A DNA stretch of 54,343 bases, taken from positions 1 through 54,343 of the forward strand of contig MPNE01000028.1 of NCBI GenBank assembly GCA_002238865.1. Reading direction: 5' to 3'. The notes below the pieces were generated by a model. The model was not told where the DNA came from and ran no database searches. It saw only the letters and a list, made by a program, of their open reading frames with translations. Below, in pieces: positions 1-9,355 of the stretch. The stretch is from Gemmatimonadetes bacterium bin94 (GTDB taxonomy: Bacteria > Gemmatimonadota > Gemmatimonadetes > Longimicrobiales > Gaopeijiaceae). A program made the position numbers and the translations under genes. Position 1 is the first letter of the stretch, and each line of letters begins with the position of its first letter.

Positions 1-1236
1 GGGGGGATGGGGCTGTCCGGCTCCATCCCCCTTGGCGCCAATCGAGGTTTGCCCGAGATGGGGGTCACTCCCAGCCACGTCCAAGGAGCGCAGACTGGCG
101 TCCGCGCTCCGCTGGCCGTGGTGCAACCGCAAGCGCGCCAGCGACATGGACGGCCGGGGCCGTGTCCGGCCGAACGGCGATTTCGTGTCCGGCGACCCCC
201 AAAGTGAGCCGGACACGCAGGACTTGCCACCATCAGGCATCACGCCGCACCGACACGGGGAAAGGGGGCGACGCCCCCGCCCGCGCAATCCCACCGGAGC
301 GCGGGGCTTGTTGGGGATCGAAGGGGCAACGTCCCTCGCCAGCCCGCGGTTATACCGGGGGTATGCTGGCTGACCGGCCTTAGCCGCGCCAAACAAGCCC
401 GTGGGCGACGTGTCCGAGACGCGTCGTCGGCTGCCGCCAATACGGTGGCGGCGCACCACCGCACGCGCTCCGGGGAACCCGTTCAGACGGGCCTCCCGAA
501 GCGCGGCCAACGGTGGGATGGTGGCCAGCGATGCCGGGCCATCCATGTACGCCCGAAGCCGGAGCGGCGACTGATCCCGCCAGCGTCCCTGTCGAGGGGC
601 GCGGGCACCGGTTCCGCCGTGGGGTGGATCAACCTGACTACGTGCGTCTCCTCCGGTGTTTCGCCTCGTTTGCACGTGCTGCCAATCACCCTTCGGTGAC
701 CCGAAGGGCGACATCTTACGGACTTGACTCGCAATGGTTTCATCCTGGCTCTCTCGCCTTAGCGGGCAAGTCCGCGCGCCGATGCGAGGAACCCTCCGTC
801 AGGTCAGAATCGTCATACCCTACAGTCATGAGGCCGAATCCGACCTTGTCAACTGCGCCGGAATCGGCGATGTCCAAGGGGTTCCAGCGTCGTCCCGAAG
901 ACCGAATTGAAGCCGCCAGCGGCGCCTCCCTCACCCTTCCGACGCCTCACACGAGGCACACCCATGCCCGGCTCGGTGGCGGCTGATCAGGAACGGTCTG
1001 ACGGGCGCCGAATGCCCGCTGAGCGTCTTCAGGTACCCATGTCTGGTCGTGGCGAGCCGGTGAGCCATCCGCTTCCTCCCTGTCCGCCGCTGACAGCTCT
1101 TCGGTCCGCTTCGGTCGGTGCCAGCCAGCGATGGCCGAAAGGAGGAATGGTCGCCCGCCAGCCGTGCGCGCCGTTAGATTAGAAGAATTCTAGGGACTTC
1201 CTTCTTCGCGTCACTGACCCCAACCTGCCCTCGTTC
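1..1236. other. No recognisable gene
   Basis: No reading frame in this stretch carries a domain, signal peptide or Shine-Dalgarno sequence that I recognise, and the open frames overlap in several registers as expected from high-GC noise. The last 50 bases before the first propeller gene are relatively AT-rich (around 1175-1205) and probably contain its promoter. The rest may be decayed accessory DNA. Confidence 0.4.
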
Positions 1237-1269
1237 ATGTTGCCAACCCTCCATTCGTTCAAGCAGACG

Positions 1270-2466
1270 ATGCGTCACCTCACTCTCGCGACGTTCCCAC
1301 TCCTTCTGGGGGCCTGCGGCTCCGGCTCAGACGGAGCCGGTGAGAGTGAATGGTCTGGAACCATGGACACACTTCCGTCCGGCGAGATCGTCGTCCGCAA
1401 TGCCGACGATCCGCTCTGGACGCCGGAGGAGGCTTGGTCGGTGGTCGAGGAGCTGAGAATCGGGGAAGCCCAGAGCGAGGGACCCGATCTGTTCGGGGCC
1501 GTATTCTCCTTCGATGTCGACGCGTGGGGCCGGATCTTCGTCCTCGACCATCAGGCGCAGGAGGTCCGCATCTTCGACTCTGGGGGCAACTTCGTTCGAA
1601 CGGTCGGTGGGAAGGGAGAGGGGCCGGGCGAGTTCACCCAGGCCGGTTCAGTCGATCTTTCCCTGAACGGAGAGATCTGGGTGATGGGAATGTCCCAGGG
1701 GCGCGTCTCTATCTTCGACACAACCGGCACCTACCTGAGAGGGGAGCGGACCAACACGGGCGGCAGGATCATGCTGCCGTACCCCGGAGGGTTTGACCCG
1801 ATGGGCCGGTACAACGTCGTGTTACCGCCCAGCGTTATGAACGGGATGGCCCGCTTCGACCAATCGTTCAACCCGATCGACACGATCTCCCTGCCCGAGA
1901 ATCCGGTGGAGGCCGAGTACTTCGACTTGGTCAACGAGGACGGCTTCGTGACGATGAGTGCGGCAGTCCCCTTCCAAGGTTTCATGGCTTGGCGCTTCTC
2001 GCCGACGGGGACCGTGTGGACGCTGTTGACCGGCCGCTACGAATTGATAGAGATGACGACCGGCGGGGAGATCCTCCGAAGGGTTACGAAGGAGCATGAA
2101 CCGATTCCGGTGACGGAAGAGGAGCGGGAGCAGGCCATCGAGAACCTTGAGTGGTTCACCAGCCAAGGCGGGCAAATCGATCGGTCGAAGTTCCCGAAAT
2201 CCAAGCCTTCCACGGCTTCCTTCTTCATCGACGACGAGGGGAATCTCTGGGTTGAACAGCAGGTTGCGGCCTCTGACTCAGACAATGCGGGCCGCCTCTT
2301 CGATCTCTTCGACCCCGAGGGTCGCTATCTCGGAACACTCAGGCTGCCCTTCTCATTGGCATGGTCGCGTCCTGAGCCGATCGTGCGAGAGGGAATCCTC
2401 TACGGCGTCACGAGTGATGAGGTCGGGGTGCAGTACGTCGTGCGCGCCCGGATCGCCAAGCCCTGA
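1270..2466 (+). CDS. Six-bladed beta-propeller lipoprotein
   Basis: The protein starts with a short basic stretch (MRHLTLATF), a hydrophobic core and a lipobox ending LLLGAC, so it is an exported lipoprotein. The mature part has propeller-type repeats such as FDVDAWGRIFVLDHQAQEVRIFD and the signature GKGEGPGEF at about residue 120. The family is known for six-bladed propellers (DUF5128/BF3164-like), but no ligand or reaction is known for it here. An in-frame ATG lies 33 bases upstream at 1237; I prefer 1270 because it gives a standard signal peptide. It is the first of a co-directional run of propeller genes and is separated from the next by about 465 bases, so it is probably its own transcription unit. 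Confidence 0.85.
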   Translation: MRHLTLATFPLLLGACGSGSDGAGESEWSGTMDTLPSGEIVVRNADDPLWTPEEAWSVVEELRIGEAQSEGPDLFGAVFSFDVDAWGRIFVLDHQAQEVRIFDSGGNFVRTVGGKGEGPGEFTQAGSVDLSLNGEIWVMGMSQGRVSIFDTTGTYLRGERTNTGGRIMLPYPGGFDPMGRYNVVLPPSVMNGMARFDQSFNPIDTISLPENPVEAEYFDLVNEDGFVTMSAAVPFQGFMAWRFSPTGTVWTLLTGRYELIEMTTGGEILRRVTKEHEPIPVTEEEREQAIENLEWFTSQGGQIDRSKFPKSKPSTASFFIDDEGNLWVEQQVAASDSDNAGRLFDLFDPEGRYLGTLRLPFSLAWSRPEPIVREGILYGVTSDEVGVQYVVRARIAKP

Positions 2467-2931
2467 GGCCGGTCGTTGGCGAGTTAGCGGCCTGGAACGG
2501 GGATCGCGACTTGGCGGACGGTTCGGCTCGCCGGGGCTCGATTCCTTGGGAAGCCTATAATAGCTCTCATGCCGTACGCGAGGTGTGCAAGCGACATGGG
2601 AGGTCGATGCACGACAGCGGAGGAACAGCGGCCGCCAGTCGGCTTCGCGGGGACGAGGGAAAGCAGGGCTTCCGGGACCTTCGGCGAAGTGGCGGCGCGG
2701 GCGCGGGAATCCCGCCATTCAAATCCGTTTTTCCCGCTTTCGCGGTACGATCCAGCAAGGTCCAGTACAACGGCAGAAAACGCAGATCGTGCAGCCCTGT
2801 AAGTAGTTAGACGATCTTCTGCCGTGATTCTGGCCTCGTGTGCTCCGCCGTTACGTGAGGGTGTCTTAAGCAGAGGCCGAGGGCTGACCTGCTCAGCCGG
2901 CACACGCCATCTGCGACAGGAAGGGAGACCC
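2467..2931. other. Intergenic region with possible promoter elements
   Basis: No gene is recognised here. A TATAAT hexamer sits at 2556-2561 without a convincing -35 partner. A small hairpin (GCGGG-AAT-CCCGC, 2703-2715) is followed after 13 bases by five T's and could be a weak terminator. The region presumably carries the promoter of the gene starting at 2932. Confidence 0.3.
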
Positions 2932-4209
2932 ATGATGACGCATGCAACCCTGGCAAGAGGTCAAGACCACGCGAGAGGTGTCATGCGGCGCTCAGCGACG
3001 GCCGTGGCACGGTCGCTATTCCCGTGGGTCCTGGCAGCGGGCACCGTCCCGCTTGCCGCCCAGGAGGTGATCGAGCTGCCCCGGGAGAACCGCCTGCTCG
3101 ATGCGGACTTCGAGGAGGTCTACCGTGTGGGGGCGTTGACGGGTGAGGATTGGGAGACCTTCGGCAATGTCTACGGTGTAGTGTTCGACCGGTTCGGCAA
3201 CTTGTACGTGGTCGACAGCGGGGCCGCACGGATCGTGATGGTGAACACGAAGGGAGGATTCGTCCGGCAACTCGGAGGAGCCGGCGAGGGACCCGGAGAA
3301 TTCAGTCAACACAACACCACGTCGATCCGGATTGCGGTGTTGCCTGACGGGCGGATCGTGGCCTTCGACCAGCGTTTCAGCGTGTTCGGCCCGGACGGCG
3401 AGTTCGAGCGTACCGTACGCGTGGGGGGTGACGGCGCGATGACCTTCATGCCGCGCCTGGATGTTGATCGGCAGGGCGGGGGCGTCCTTGCGACCGGAGC
3501 CCTCCGGGTGATCGATATTGCAATGCTGCGCAGCCGGGCTGATGGCACCCCCGCCGAACCGGAGTTTCGCCATATCGTCCGCCTGGATCTGACGGGTGAC
3601 GAAGCCACCACGGACACGGTTGTGTACGCCTGGAATCCGCCTGGAGACGCAACTGGCTTCATACCTCCGCTGGTTGCCGGCGCACTTCCGGACGGTGGCG
3701 TGGCCTACACCGATTCGACCGCCTATGCGATCAAGATAACCAACGCCGACGGGACGCTGGAGCGCATCCTCACAAGGCCGTTTCAGCCCGAACCTGTAAC
3801 GGACCGTATCCGCGAAGAGGAGAGAGCGCGCCGCCTGAATGACCTGGAGGGCGACCCGTTGGGGGCCGGCAGGTCCGGCGGTCAGAGGGGTGCCATGATG
3901 AGCACGATGACCGATATGATGCGCCGGAACGCCGAGTCGATGGAGTTCTACCCCGTGATACCGGTCTTGCGCAGCCTGCGAACGAGTTGGGAGGGGAATA
4001 TCTGGGTCCAGCGCCGCGGCGAAGAGCCGGTCAGCGACGGCCCCATCGACGTGCTCACCCCGGACGGGCGCTACCTGGGTACCTTCGCGGCGGATGCAAC
4101 GGCGATGCCGAGCGCTTTCGGGCCGGATGGCCTGGTCGCGTTCGTGGAGAGGGACGAGCTGGATGTGCAGACGGTGGTGGTGAAGCGGGTCACGGGGAGG
4201 GGTTGGTGA
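2932..4209 (+). CDS. Six-bladed beta-propeller secreted protein, type A
   Basis: The protein has an export signal (core [15 protein letters not shown], with a signal peptidase I-like AxA site and no lipobox) followed by [23 protein letters not shown], a start shared with the proteins at 6144-7472 and, in part, 43014-44282; I call these type A. It carries [10 protein letters not shown] and a C-terminal block ([14 protein letters not shown], then [16 protein letters not shown]) typical of the last blade. The ATG at 2932 follows GGAAGGGAG; an ATG at 2983 preceded by GAGAGG would give a shorter, more standard signal peptide, so the start is uncertain. The function is unknown beyond an extracytoplasmic binding role expected for the fold. 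The next propeller gene follows closely. Confidence 0.85.
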   Translation: MMTHATLARGQDHARGVMRRSATAVARSLFPWVLAAGTVPLAAQEVIELPRENRLLDADFEEVYRVGALTGEDWETFGNVYGVVFDRFGNLYVVDSGAARIVMVNTKGGFVRQLGGAGEGPGEFSQHNTTSIRIAVLPDGRIVAFDQRFSVFGPDGEFERTVRVGGDGAMTFMPRLDVDRQGGGVLATGALRVIDIAMLRSRADGTPAEPEFRHIVRLDLTGDEATTDTVVYAWNPPGDATGFIPPLVAGALPDGGVAYTDSTAYAIKITNADGTLERILTRPFQPEPVTDRIREEERARRLNDLEGDPLGAGRSGGQRGAMMSTMTDMMRRNAESMEFYPVIPVLRSLRTSWEGNIWVQRRGEEPVSDGPIDVLTPDGRYLGTFAADATAMPSAFGPDGLVAFVERDELDVQTVVVKRVTGRGW

Positions 4210-4256
4210 GCGACACTGGAAGCCGAGTCCGATCCGGGCTTGGAGGGAGAGTAGGA

Positions 4257-5459
4257 GTGCCGGGCTGCCGAAGCCGCGTCGTTCCTGTGCTCCTGTCGGC
4301 GACTGCCGCGTGCGGGGCCGACCCTTCGACGACCGGCGATGTCACCGTCCAGATCCAGGACAGCGCAGGCGTGCGGATCGTCGAGTATGTGGGCGTGCCC
4401 GAGGTCGAGCCGTCCTTCGCCATCGCGGAAGAGCCGGTGTACCGCCACGGCGCCAACCCGGGCGACTACATCTTCCGGTTCATCAACGTCGGCCGGCTCT
4501 TCCCGGATGGAGGCGCGGTGGTCGCCGGTCGGGAGAACAGCGAAGTGGTCGTCTTGAGCCCGGACGGCACGACACACGAGGTGCTCGCCAGGCAGGGAGA
4601 GGGACCGGGCGAAGTCATCTACCCGTACTCCATGTTCGTCCTGGGCCAGGACAGCGTCCTTGTGCCGGACCGTCGTCAGTCTCGCTTCACCGTCTTCGTC
4701 GGCGATTCGGTCGCGCGCATCGCGAGCCTCCCTCGGGCAGCCCACCTCGGTGTGGCAGGAATCGGTTCATCCGGTGAGCTGATGATGATGAACCGATACC
4801 CCGCCGTTTTCCGGACCGTAGGGGAGGAGGAGTGGCTCGCCGGGCACATGTCCCTGTTCGATACTGAAACCGGTGCCCTCGACACGGTCGCGTCGTACGA
4901 CAACTGGCCGGGCAACCCACCGGGGCTGCCGTCGAACCCGATCAGGCCCATTGGCGGGGTCACGGTCGCCACCGGGCGATTCATCTACACGAGGTCCGAC
5001 AGGCCCGAGATCACCTGGCGCCTGCCTGACGGCACGGTGACGCAGATCGTGCGCTGGCGGCCCGAGCCCACCGAGCTGACCGAGGAACTCCTGGAGCCCG
5101 TCGAGGCCTATGACCGAATGATAGGCCGGATGAACTACCAGGTATCCGATGCCCGGCTCGAGGAGATAGTTCAGGAAGGCATGTCCTGGTATCGCGCCAT
5201 GATCGGCCGGCCGCTGCCGCTCTTCGGTTCCCCCTTCGCCGACGCCGACGGAAACGTGTGGCTGCCCTCCTACCGGCTGGCCTACCCGGAAGAGGGGTCG
5301 CCGTACACCGTCATTTCCCCGGACGGGGAGTGGCTGGGACAGGTCGAAGCTCCGCCCAGGTTCCGAATCCTCGATGTGGCGGGGGGGCTCGTGCTGGGGG
5401 TGGTCAGGGACGAAATGGACGTGGAGAATGTCGTGATGTACGGGTTGATCGGGGGGTAG
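4257..5459 (+). CDS. Six-bladed beta-propeller lipoprotein, type B
   Basis: The product begins MPGCRSRVVPVLLSATAAC, a short lipoprotein signal, then continues with a type B propeller start (DSAGVRIVEYVGVPEVEPSF, YRHGANPGDYIF) shared with the proteins at 7476-8690 and 14839-16086. The signature is [10 protein letters not shown] chose the GTG at 4257 because GGAGGGAG lies 6-7 bases upstream; another in-frame GTG at 4206 overlaps the previous stop codon in a GTGA arrangement, which would couple translation of the two genes. It forms an A-B pair with the preceding gene and the same pairing recurs at 6144-8690. The function is unknown. Confidence 0.82.
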   Translation: MPGCRSRVVPVLLSATAACGADPSTTGDVTVQIQDSAGVRIVEYVGVPEVEPSFAIAEEPVYRHGANPGDYIFRFINVGRLFPDGGAVVAGRENSEVVVLSPDGTTHEVLARQGEGPGEVIYPYSMFVLGQDSVLVPDRRQSRFTVFVGDSVARIASLPRAAHLGVAGIGSSGELMMMNRYPAVFRTVGEEEWLAGHMSLFDTETGALDTVASYDNWPGNPPGLPSNPIRPIGGVTVATGRFIYTRSDRPEITWRLPDGTVTQIVRWRPEPTELTEELLEPVEAYDRMIGRMNYQVSDARLEEIVQEGMSWYRAMIGRPLPLFGSPFADADGNVWLPSYRLAYPEEGSPYTVISPDGEWLGQVEAPPRFRILDVAGGLVLGVVRDEMDVENVVMYGLIGG

Positions 5460-5568
5460 CGCACGCCTGACGACTTGCAGGCGACGAAGGCGCGCTCCGG
5501 ATCCGTGGCATTTTTCTTGCGGAAGGGCTCTCGAGACCCGAAAGTTCCTTCAGCAAGGAGATTCAAGC

Positions 5569-6147
5569 ATGACCCGAGGCCTTCGACCAACCCTCATTGG
5601 TATCACCGGAGCGAGCGTTCTGGCCGCTGCCGGGTGCGCCAGCCGCAGCGCTCCGGTCCCGGACATCGTGACCTTGCACGCCTACAACGGCGAATGGGTG
5701 CTCGAGGCGGGGGAGCGTGCCCCCGTCGGCATGCAGTTCATTTCCCAGGACGGCTACGGGTTCACTTCCGAGGCAGCCGGGAAGATCGTCGGTGCGATGG
5801 CCATCCGGACAGAGCGATTCCGTCTGGAGGTGAGCGACTCGATCTTCCGGATTTCCAGCGATCAACAGGGATCCTCCTTTGCGCTACCTATCGACGGCAC
5901 CGCAATCGAGGTGCCCGGGCAGGACGGTGAAGTACAATCCTTGACGCTGACGTGGGATCGGGGCGCACCGGTCGTGCAGCGCGCGATCCCAGGCGTCGGC
6001 CGGGTGTCCGAGCGCTTCGAGCTGACCGGGGACGGCGCTCTTGTCCTGACGCGTACAGGTGCCCTGAGGAACTCCGGGGGCAGAGTTGTGGAAGCCGTCG
6101 GCATGCGGGAGCTATTCTACACCCGGAATCACGGTTCCAACCCGTGA
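5569..6147 (+). CDS. Small lipoprotein of unknown function
   Basis: The 192-residue product has a clear lipoprotein signal (basic start, [13 protein letters not shown] lipobox) and AAGGAG placed well before the ATG. The mature domain is about 165 residues, mostly predicted beta structure, with a motif [30 protein letters not shown] (shown in part) that looks like the end of a small beta-barrel or sandwich. I do not recognise the family. The gene sits between two propeller A-B pairs and its stop codon overlaps the GTG of the next propeller gene (GTGA), which points to co-translation and a shared envelope location. Confidence 0.75.
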   Translation: MTRGLRPTLIGITGASVLAAAGCASRSAPVPDIVTLHAYNGEWVLEAGERAPVGMQFISQDGYGFTSEAAGKIVGAMAIRTERFRLEVSDSIFRISSDQQGSSFALPIDGTAIEVPGQDGEVQSLTLTWDRGAPVVQRAIPGVGRVSERFELTGDGALVLTRTGALRNSGGRVVEAVGMRELFYTRNHGSNP

Positions 6148-7472
6148 CCCGGCCTGCTCACCCCGGCAGGCGGCGCCGGGGGTCCGCGTTGCTGCTATCG
6201 CTATGGCTACTGTACGCGATTCCCGCAGCTGCCCAGGACATCATCGAACTCCCCGCCGACGACACCCCGCTTGCGGCCGACTTCGAGGAGGTGTTCCGGG
6301 TCGGATCGTTCGATGGACCCGAGTGGCAGCAGTTCGGGGTGATCTTTGACGCCGCCTTCGATGGCGCGGGCAACCTCTACCTGCTCGACCTTCACGCGCG
6401 CAGGGTCGTCGTCGTCGATCCGGCCGGTGACCTCGTGAGATTCATCGGGCGGCAGGGGGAGGGTCCGGGCGAGTTCAGCTTCCCCGGGCTCTTGACGACC
6501 ATGGCGGACGGACGCGTGGTCGTGGGCGATATCGTCGGGCGTCGCTCGTTCCAGGTCTTTGGCACAGACGGCACGCTGGATCGGAACGTCCGGGCAGGGG
6601 ACGACCTGCTCAACGTTCGGGGCCGGATCTACCCCGACGGCGGCGGGCGAGACGCGGTTGTCGTGTCTGGAGACCTGGTGACCATCGAGACGATGCGGCC
6701 GGCGGGCATGGAGATTCCGCCCGGCAAACGCCGCATCGTTCGTCTCGCCCTCGATGGCGGTGCCGTGAGCAGGGAGACGATCACCCACGCATGGGCACCT
6801 CCGTCCGCCGGCATCGTCACGTTCCGTGTGGGCGGGCAGGAGATCACTACCGGCGACCAGACGCCACCCCCACGCACATTCGATCCCGGGCTGTTCGTGG
6901 GTCCGCTCCCCGGCGGCGGCGTGGCGTTTTCCGACTCCACGGCCTACGCAATCAAGCTCACCGGGCCGGATGGCGCGGTTTCCCGGATCCTCGGTCGCCC
7001 GTTCTTTCCGCAACCGGTGACGGACCGGATATTGGCGGCCGAAATCGAGCGCCAGCTGGAGGAGTACGTGGCCATGGAGGCGTCGATGAGCGCACAGACA
7101 CGGCGGGTGATGGATGGAAGGACGGGCGAAGTCGTCGATGGTGTGCCGCGCAACATGATGTTGGAGGGTTTGAAGAGAACGAGGCGCGTTTTTCTCGACG
7201 CCCTGCCGTCCGCGGATGAAGTCCCGGTCGTCATCGACCTGCGCACGACCTGGGAGAGCCGGATCTGGGTGCGCCGACGGGGCGAGGATCTGCTCAGCGA
7301 TGGTCCGATCGACGTGCTCACCACGGATGGCCGTTACCTCGGGAGCTATCCGAGCGACACCGCCATGCCGACCGCCTTTGGTCCGGGGGGACTGCTGGCG
7401 TTCGTCGAAAGGGACGAGTTCGGGATGAACACCGTGGTGGTGAAGAGGGTGGTGTCAGAGGCAGGCCGGTAG
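6144..7472 (+). CDS. Six-bladed beta-propeller secreted protein, type A
   Basis: Starting at the GTG at 6144, the protein has an arginine-rich n-region ([12 protein letters not shown]), a hydrophobic core [16 protein letters not shown] with an AxA cleavage site, and then [23 protein letters not shown]. This is clearly paralogous to the protein at 2932-4209, including RQGEGPGEF, the DSTAYAIKL blade and the [14 protein letters not shown] end. The open frame extends further upstream, but only this start places the signal peptide at the N-terminus, and it overlaps the stop of the preceding lipoprotein by four bases. The next propeller gene begins three bases after the stop, so the two are surely one operon. 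The function is unknown. Confidence 0.85.
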   Translation: MTRPAHPGRRRRGSALLLSLWLLYAIPAAAQDIIELPADDTPLAADFEEVFRVGSFDGPEWQQFGVIFDAAFDGAGNLYLLDLHARRVVVVDPAGDLVRFIGRQGEGPGEFSFPGLLTTMADGRVVVGDIVGRRSFQVFGTDGTLDRNVRAGDDLLNVRGRIYPDGGGRDAVVVSGDLVTIETMRPAGMEIPPGKRRIVRLALDGGAVSRETITHAWAPPSAGIVTFRVGGQEITTGDQTPPPRTFDPGLFVGPLPGGGVAFSDSTAYAIKLTGPDGAVSRILGRPFFPQPVTDRILAAEIERQLEEYVAMEASMSAQTRRVMDGRTGEVVDGVPRNMMLEGLKRTRRVFLDALPSADEVPVVIDLRTTWESRIWVRRRGEDLLSDGPIDVLTTDGRYLGSYPSDTAMPTAFGPGGLLAFVERDEFGMNTVVVKRVVSEAGR

Positions 7473-7475
7473 ACC

Positions 7476-8690
7476 TTGCCAACCCGGCCCCACTTCATCC
7501 TCGCGCTCCTGACGCGGATCGTACTCCTGGGCTTGCTCCCCGCCTGCGCCCCCGACACTTCGCCCCCCACCCACGCCCCACCCCACGTCGCCGACAGCGC
7601 CGGCGTACGGATCGTCACGTACGACCACACCCCAACCACCCCGGCCCATTTCCGGCTCGCCGCCGAACCCCGCTTCTGGCACGGCGCCGACCCCGGTGAC
7701 TACTCCTTTCAGGAGGTCAGCGTCGGTCGTCTCCTGTCGGACGGGAGCGCGGTCGTGTACGACCCGTGGAACGTCGAACTGGTGGCTTTCAGCCCGGACG
7801 GCACAACGCACTCCGTCCTCGCGGGGGAAGGAGAGGGACCGGGGGAAGTGCGCTACGTCAACGCCATATTCGTGCTGGGGCAGGACAGTGTCCTGATCGC
7901 TGACCCGAACCTCGCCCGCGTGACGCTCTTCGTCGGCGGTTCGGTCACGCGCATCGCCGCCCTTCCGCGCTCCGCGGGCCTCGACGTCGAGGGCATCGGG
8001 TCATCCGGCAAGCTCCTGCTGGCTTCTTCCTTCGGCTCGTTCAGCGACGAAGAAGCGTGGCGCCCCGGCCACATGGCCCGGTTCGACATGGCGACCGGAG
8101 TCGTCGACACCGTCGCGTCGTACGACTTCATGCCGCGCATCCCCCCGGGGCTTGAGCGGGAGCCGATTCCGGCTTACGGCGAGGTAACGGTCGCAACCGG
8201 GCACTTCGTCCAGACCAGATCCGACAGGGCGCAGGTCACCTGGCGCCTTCCCGACGGTACAACAACGCAGATCGCCCGCTGGCAGGCCGCTCCGGCCCTG
8301 CTGACAGAGGAGTGGATGCAGCCCATCGAGGCCGAGTATCGGATGTCCGTCCGCAAGCACAGCCCCAGCGTTCCCGAAGCCGGAATCACGGAGAGCACCC
8401 GGCGGGTCATGGGCATCTATCGTGCCAGCATCGGCCGCCCCATGCCCCTGTTTGCCGAACCGTTCGCCGACTCCGGGGGAAGGATCTGGCTGCCCTCCTA
8501 CAAGCCGAGCGGCGAGCGCCACAGCGTGCCGCCCTACACCGTGATCGCGCCCGACGGCACATGGCTGGGCACGGTGAACGTCCCGCCCGGGTTCCGCATT
8601 CTCGATGTTGCCGGCGGGCTCGTGCTCGGCATGGAGCTGGACGAAATGGACGTGGAGAGCGTGGTGGTCTACGAGTTGGTGGGAGGGTAG
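7476..8690 (+). CDS. Six-bladed beta-propeller lipoprotein, type B
   Basis: The likely start is the TTG at 7476, giving MPTRPHFILALLTRIVLLGLLPAC, a lipoprotein signal; no ATG or GTG lies in a suitable place. The mature part (DSAGVRIVTYDHTPTTPAHF, FWHGADPGDYSFQEVSVGRL, GEGEGPGEV) is closest to the type B proteins at 14839-16086 and 4257-5459. The C-terminus FRILDVAGGLVLGMELDEMDVESVVVYEL is almost the same as in those proteins. It closes the second A-B pair. It converges with the toxin gene at 8722, leaving 31 bases between the stop codons. Confidence 0.83.
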   Translation: MPTRPHFILALLTRIVLLGLLPACAPDTSPPTHAPPHVADSAGVRIVTYDHTPTTPAHFRLAAEPRFWHGADPGDYSFQEVSVGRLLSDGSAVVYDPWNVELVAFSPDGTTHSVLAGEGEGPGEVRYVNAIFVLGQDSVLIADPNLARVTLFVGGSVTRIAALPRSAGLDVEGIGSSGKLLLASSFGSFSDEEAWRPGHMARFDMATGVVDTVASYDFMPRIPPGLEREPIPAYGEVTVATGHFVQTRSDRAQVTWRLPDGTTTQIARWQAAPALLTEEWMQPIEAEYRMSVRKHSPSVPEAGITESTRRVMGIYRASIGRPMPLFAEPFADSGGRIWLPSYKPSGERHSVPPYTVIAPDGTWLGTVNVPPGFRILDVAGGLVLGMELDEMDVESVVVYELVGG

Positions 8691-8721
8691 GGGCCTTTGG
8701 AGCGCCGCGGGCGAGGCGCAC

Positions 8722-8994
8722 TCAGTAGTGATACCGTGCCGCAAGAAAGTAGACCCGGTCGTCGCTCACTTGGTAAACCAGGCGGTGCTCGCTGTCGATG
8801 CGTCGCGACCATCGGCCCGTGAGTCCACGGCGGAGGGGTTCGGGCTTGCCGATGCCGTCGAAAGGATCGCGGAGTACCGCTTCAACCAGCCTGAGTGTGC
8901 GAAGGGCCCGCTTGCGGTCGGTCCGCGTCCAGTAGTTCAAGTCTTCAAGGAATCCGGGATCGAATACGGCTTCTCGGCACTGCCGTCCGGTCAT
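8722..8994 (-). CDS. yoeB: YoeB/Txe-family mRNA-interfering toxin
   Basis: The 90-residue protein matches the YoeB fold of ribosome-dependent endoribonucleases: FDPGFLEDLNYW near the start, a middle DPFDGIGKPEPLR, then LTGRWSRRIDSEHRLVYQV and the C-terminal AARYHY with the histidine-tyrosine end expected for catalysis. The length is normal (about 84-90). Its ATG overlaps the stop codon of the antitoxin gene in ATGA, so the pair is translated together. The presence of the conserved ends suggests an active toxin. Confidence 0.93.
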   Translation of the reverse strand: MTGRQCREAVFDPGFLEDLNYWTRTDRKRALRTLRLVEAVLRDPFDGIGKPEPLRRGLTGRWSRRIDSEHRLVYQVSDDRVYFLAARYHY

Positions 8995-9275
8995 TCCTCC
9001 GCCAGACCGAGCTGCTTGCGGAGCCGGTCAACATCAGTGGGCTCGCCCTCCCCCGAGTCGGCCCGCGCCATGGCCTCCCTGAGTCTCTCGGCGTTGGCCG
9101 GCGAGCGAAGCAGGTAGTCTGTCTCCATCCACGAATCGAGATCCTCGGCCGCGATCAGAGCGACGGGTTCCTTTCCCCGCCGCCGGATGACGACCGGCTC
9201 GTGGGTGTCGGTCACCTGGTCCATGAGGGATGCGAGGTTTTTCCGCGCTCCCGTGTAGGTGGTCTCTCGAATCAT
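8991..9275 (-). CDS. yefM: YefM/Phd-family antitoxin
   Basis: The N-terminal half (TTYTGARKNLASLMDQVTDTHEPVVIRRRGKEPVALIAAEDLDSW) is the Phd/YefM DNA-binding fold, and the C-terminal tail beyond about residue 60 is charged and flexible, as expected of the toxin-neutralising part. It is upstream of yoeB with a four-base overlap, the standard order. A perfect palindrome at 9318-9334, about 45 bases upstream of the start, is the probable autoregulatory operator. Confidence 0.93.
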   Translation of the reverse strand: MIRETTYTGARKNLASLMDQVTDTHEPVVIRRRGKEPVALIAAEDLDSWMETDYLLRSPANAERLREAMARADSGEGEPTDVDRLRKQLGLAEE

Positions 9276-9317
9276 GTGCGCATTCCTGGTCCAGATCGTC
9301 GTGGCTGATCAGAAAAC

Positions 9318-9334
9318 GTACAGATAATCTGTAC
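9318..9334. promoter_or_regulatory. Probable YefM operator palindrome
   Basis: GTACAGAT-A-ATCTGTAC is a perfect inverted repeat with 8-base arms around a single A. It lies directly upstream of the antitoxin gene. The E. coli yefM-yoeB operator is built on TGTACA-type cores, and this palindrome ends in GTAC on each side, so binding by this YefM or the YoeB-YefM complex is a reasonable inference. Confidence 0.7.
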
Positions 9335-9355
9335 CACTACGCAATCCCGGTCACC

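Noticed and set aside
2556-2561. TATAAT as a clear promoter
   Set aside because: No -35 hexamer at a suitable distance; mentioned only as a possible element.
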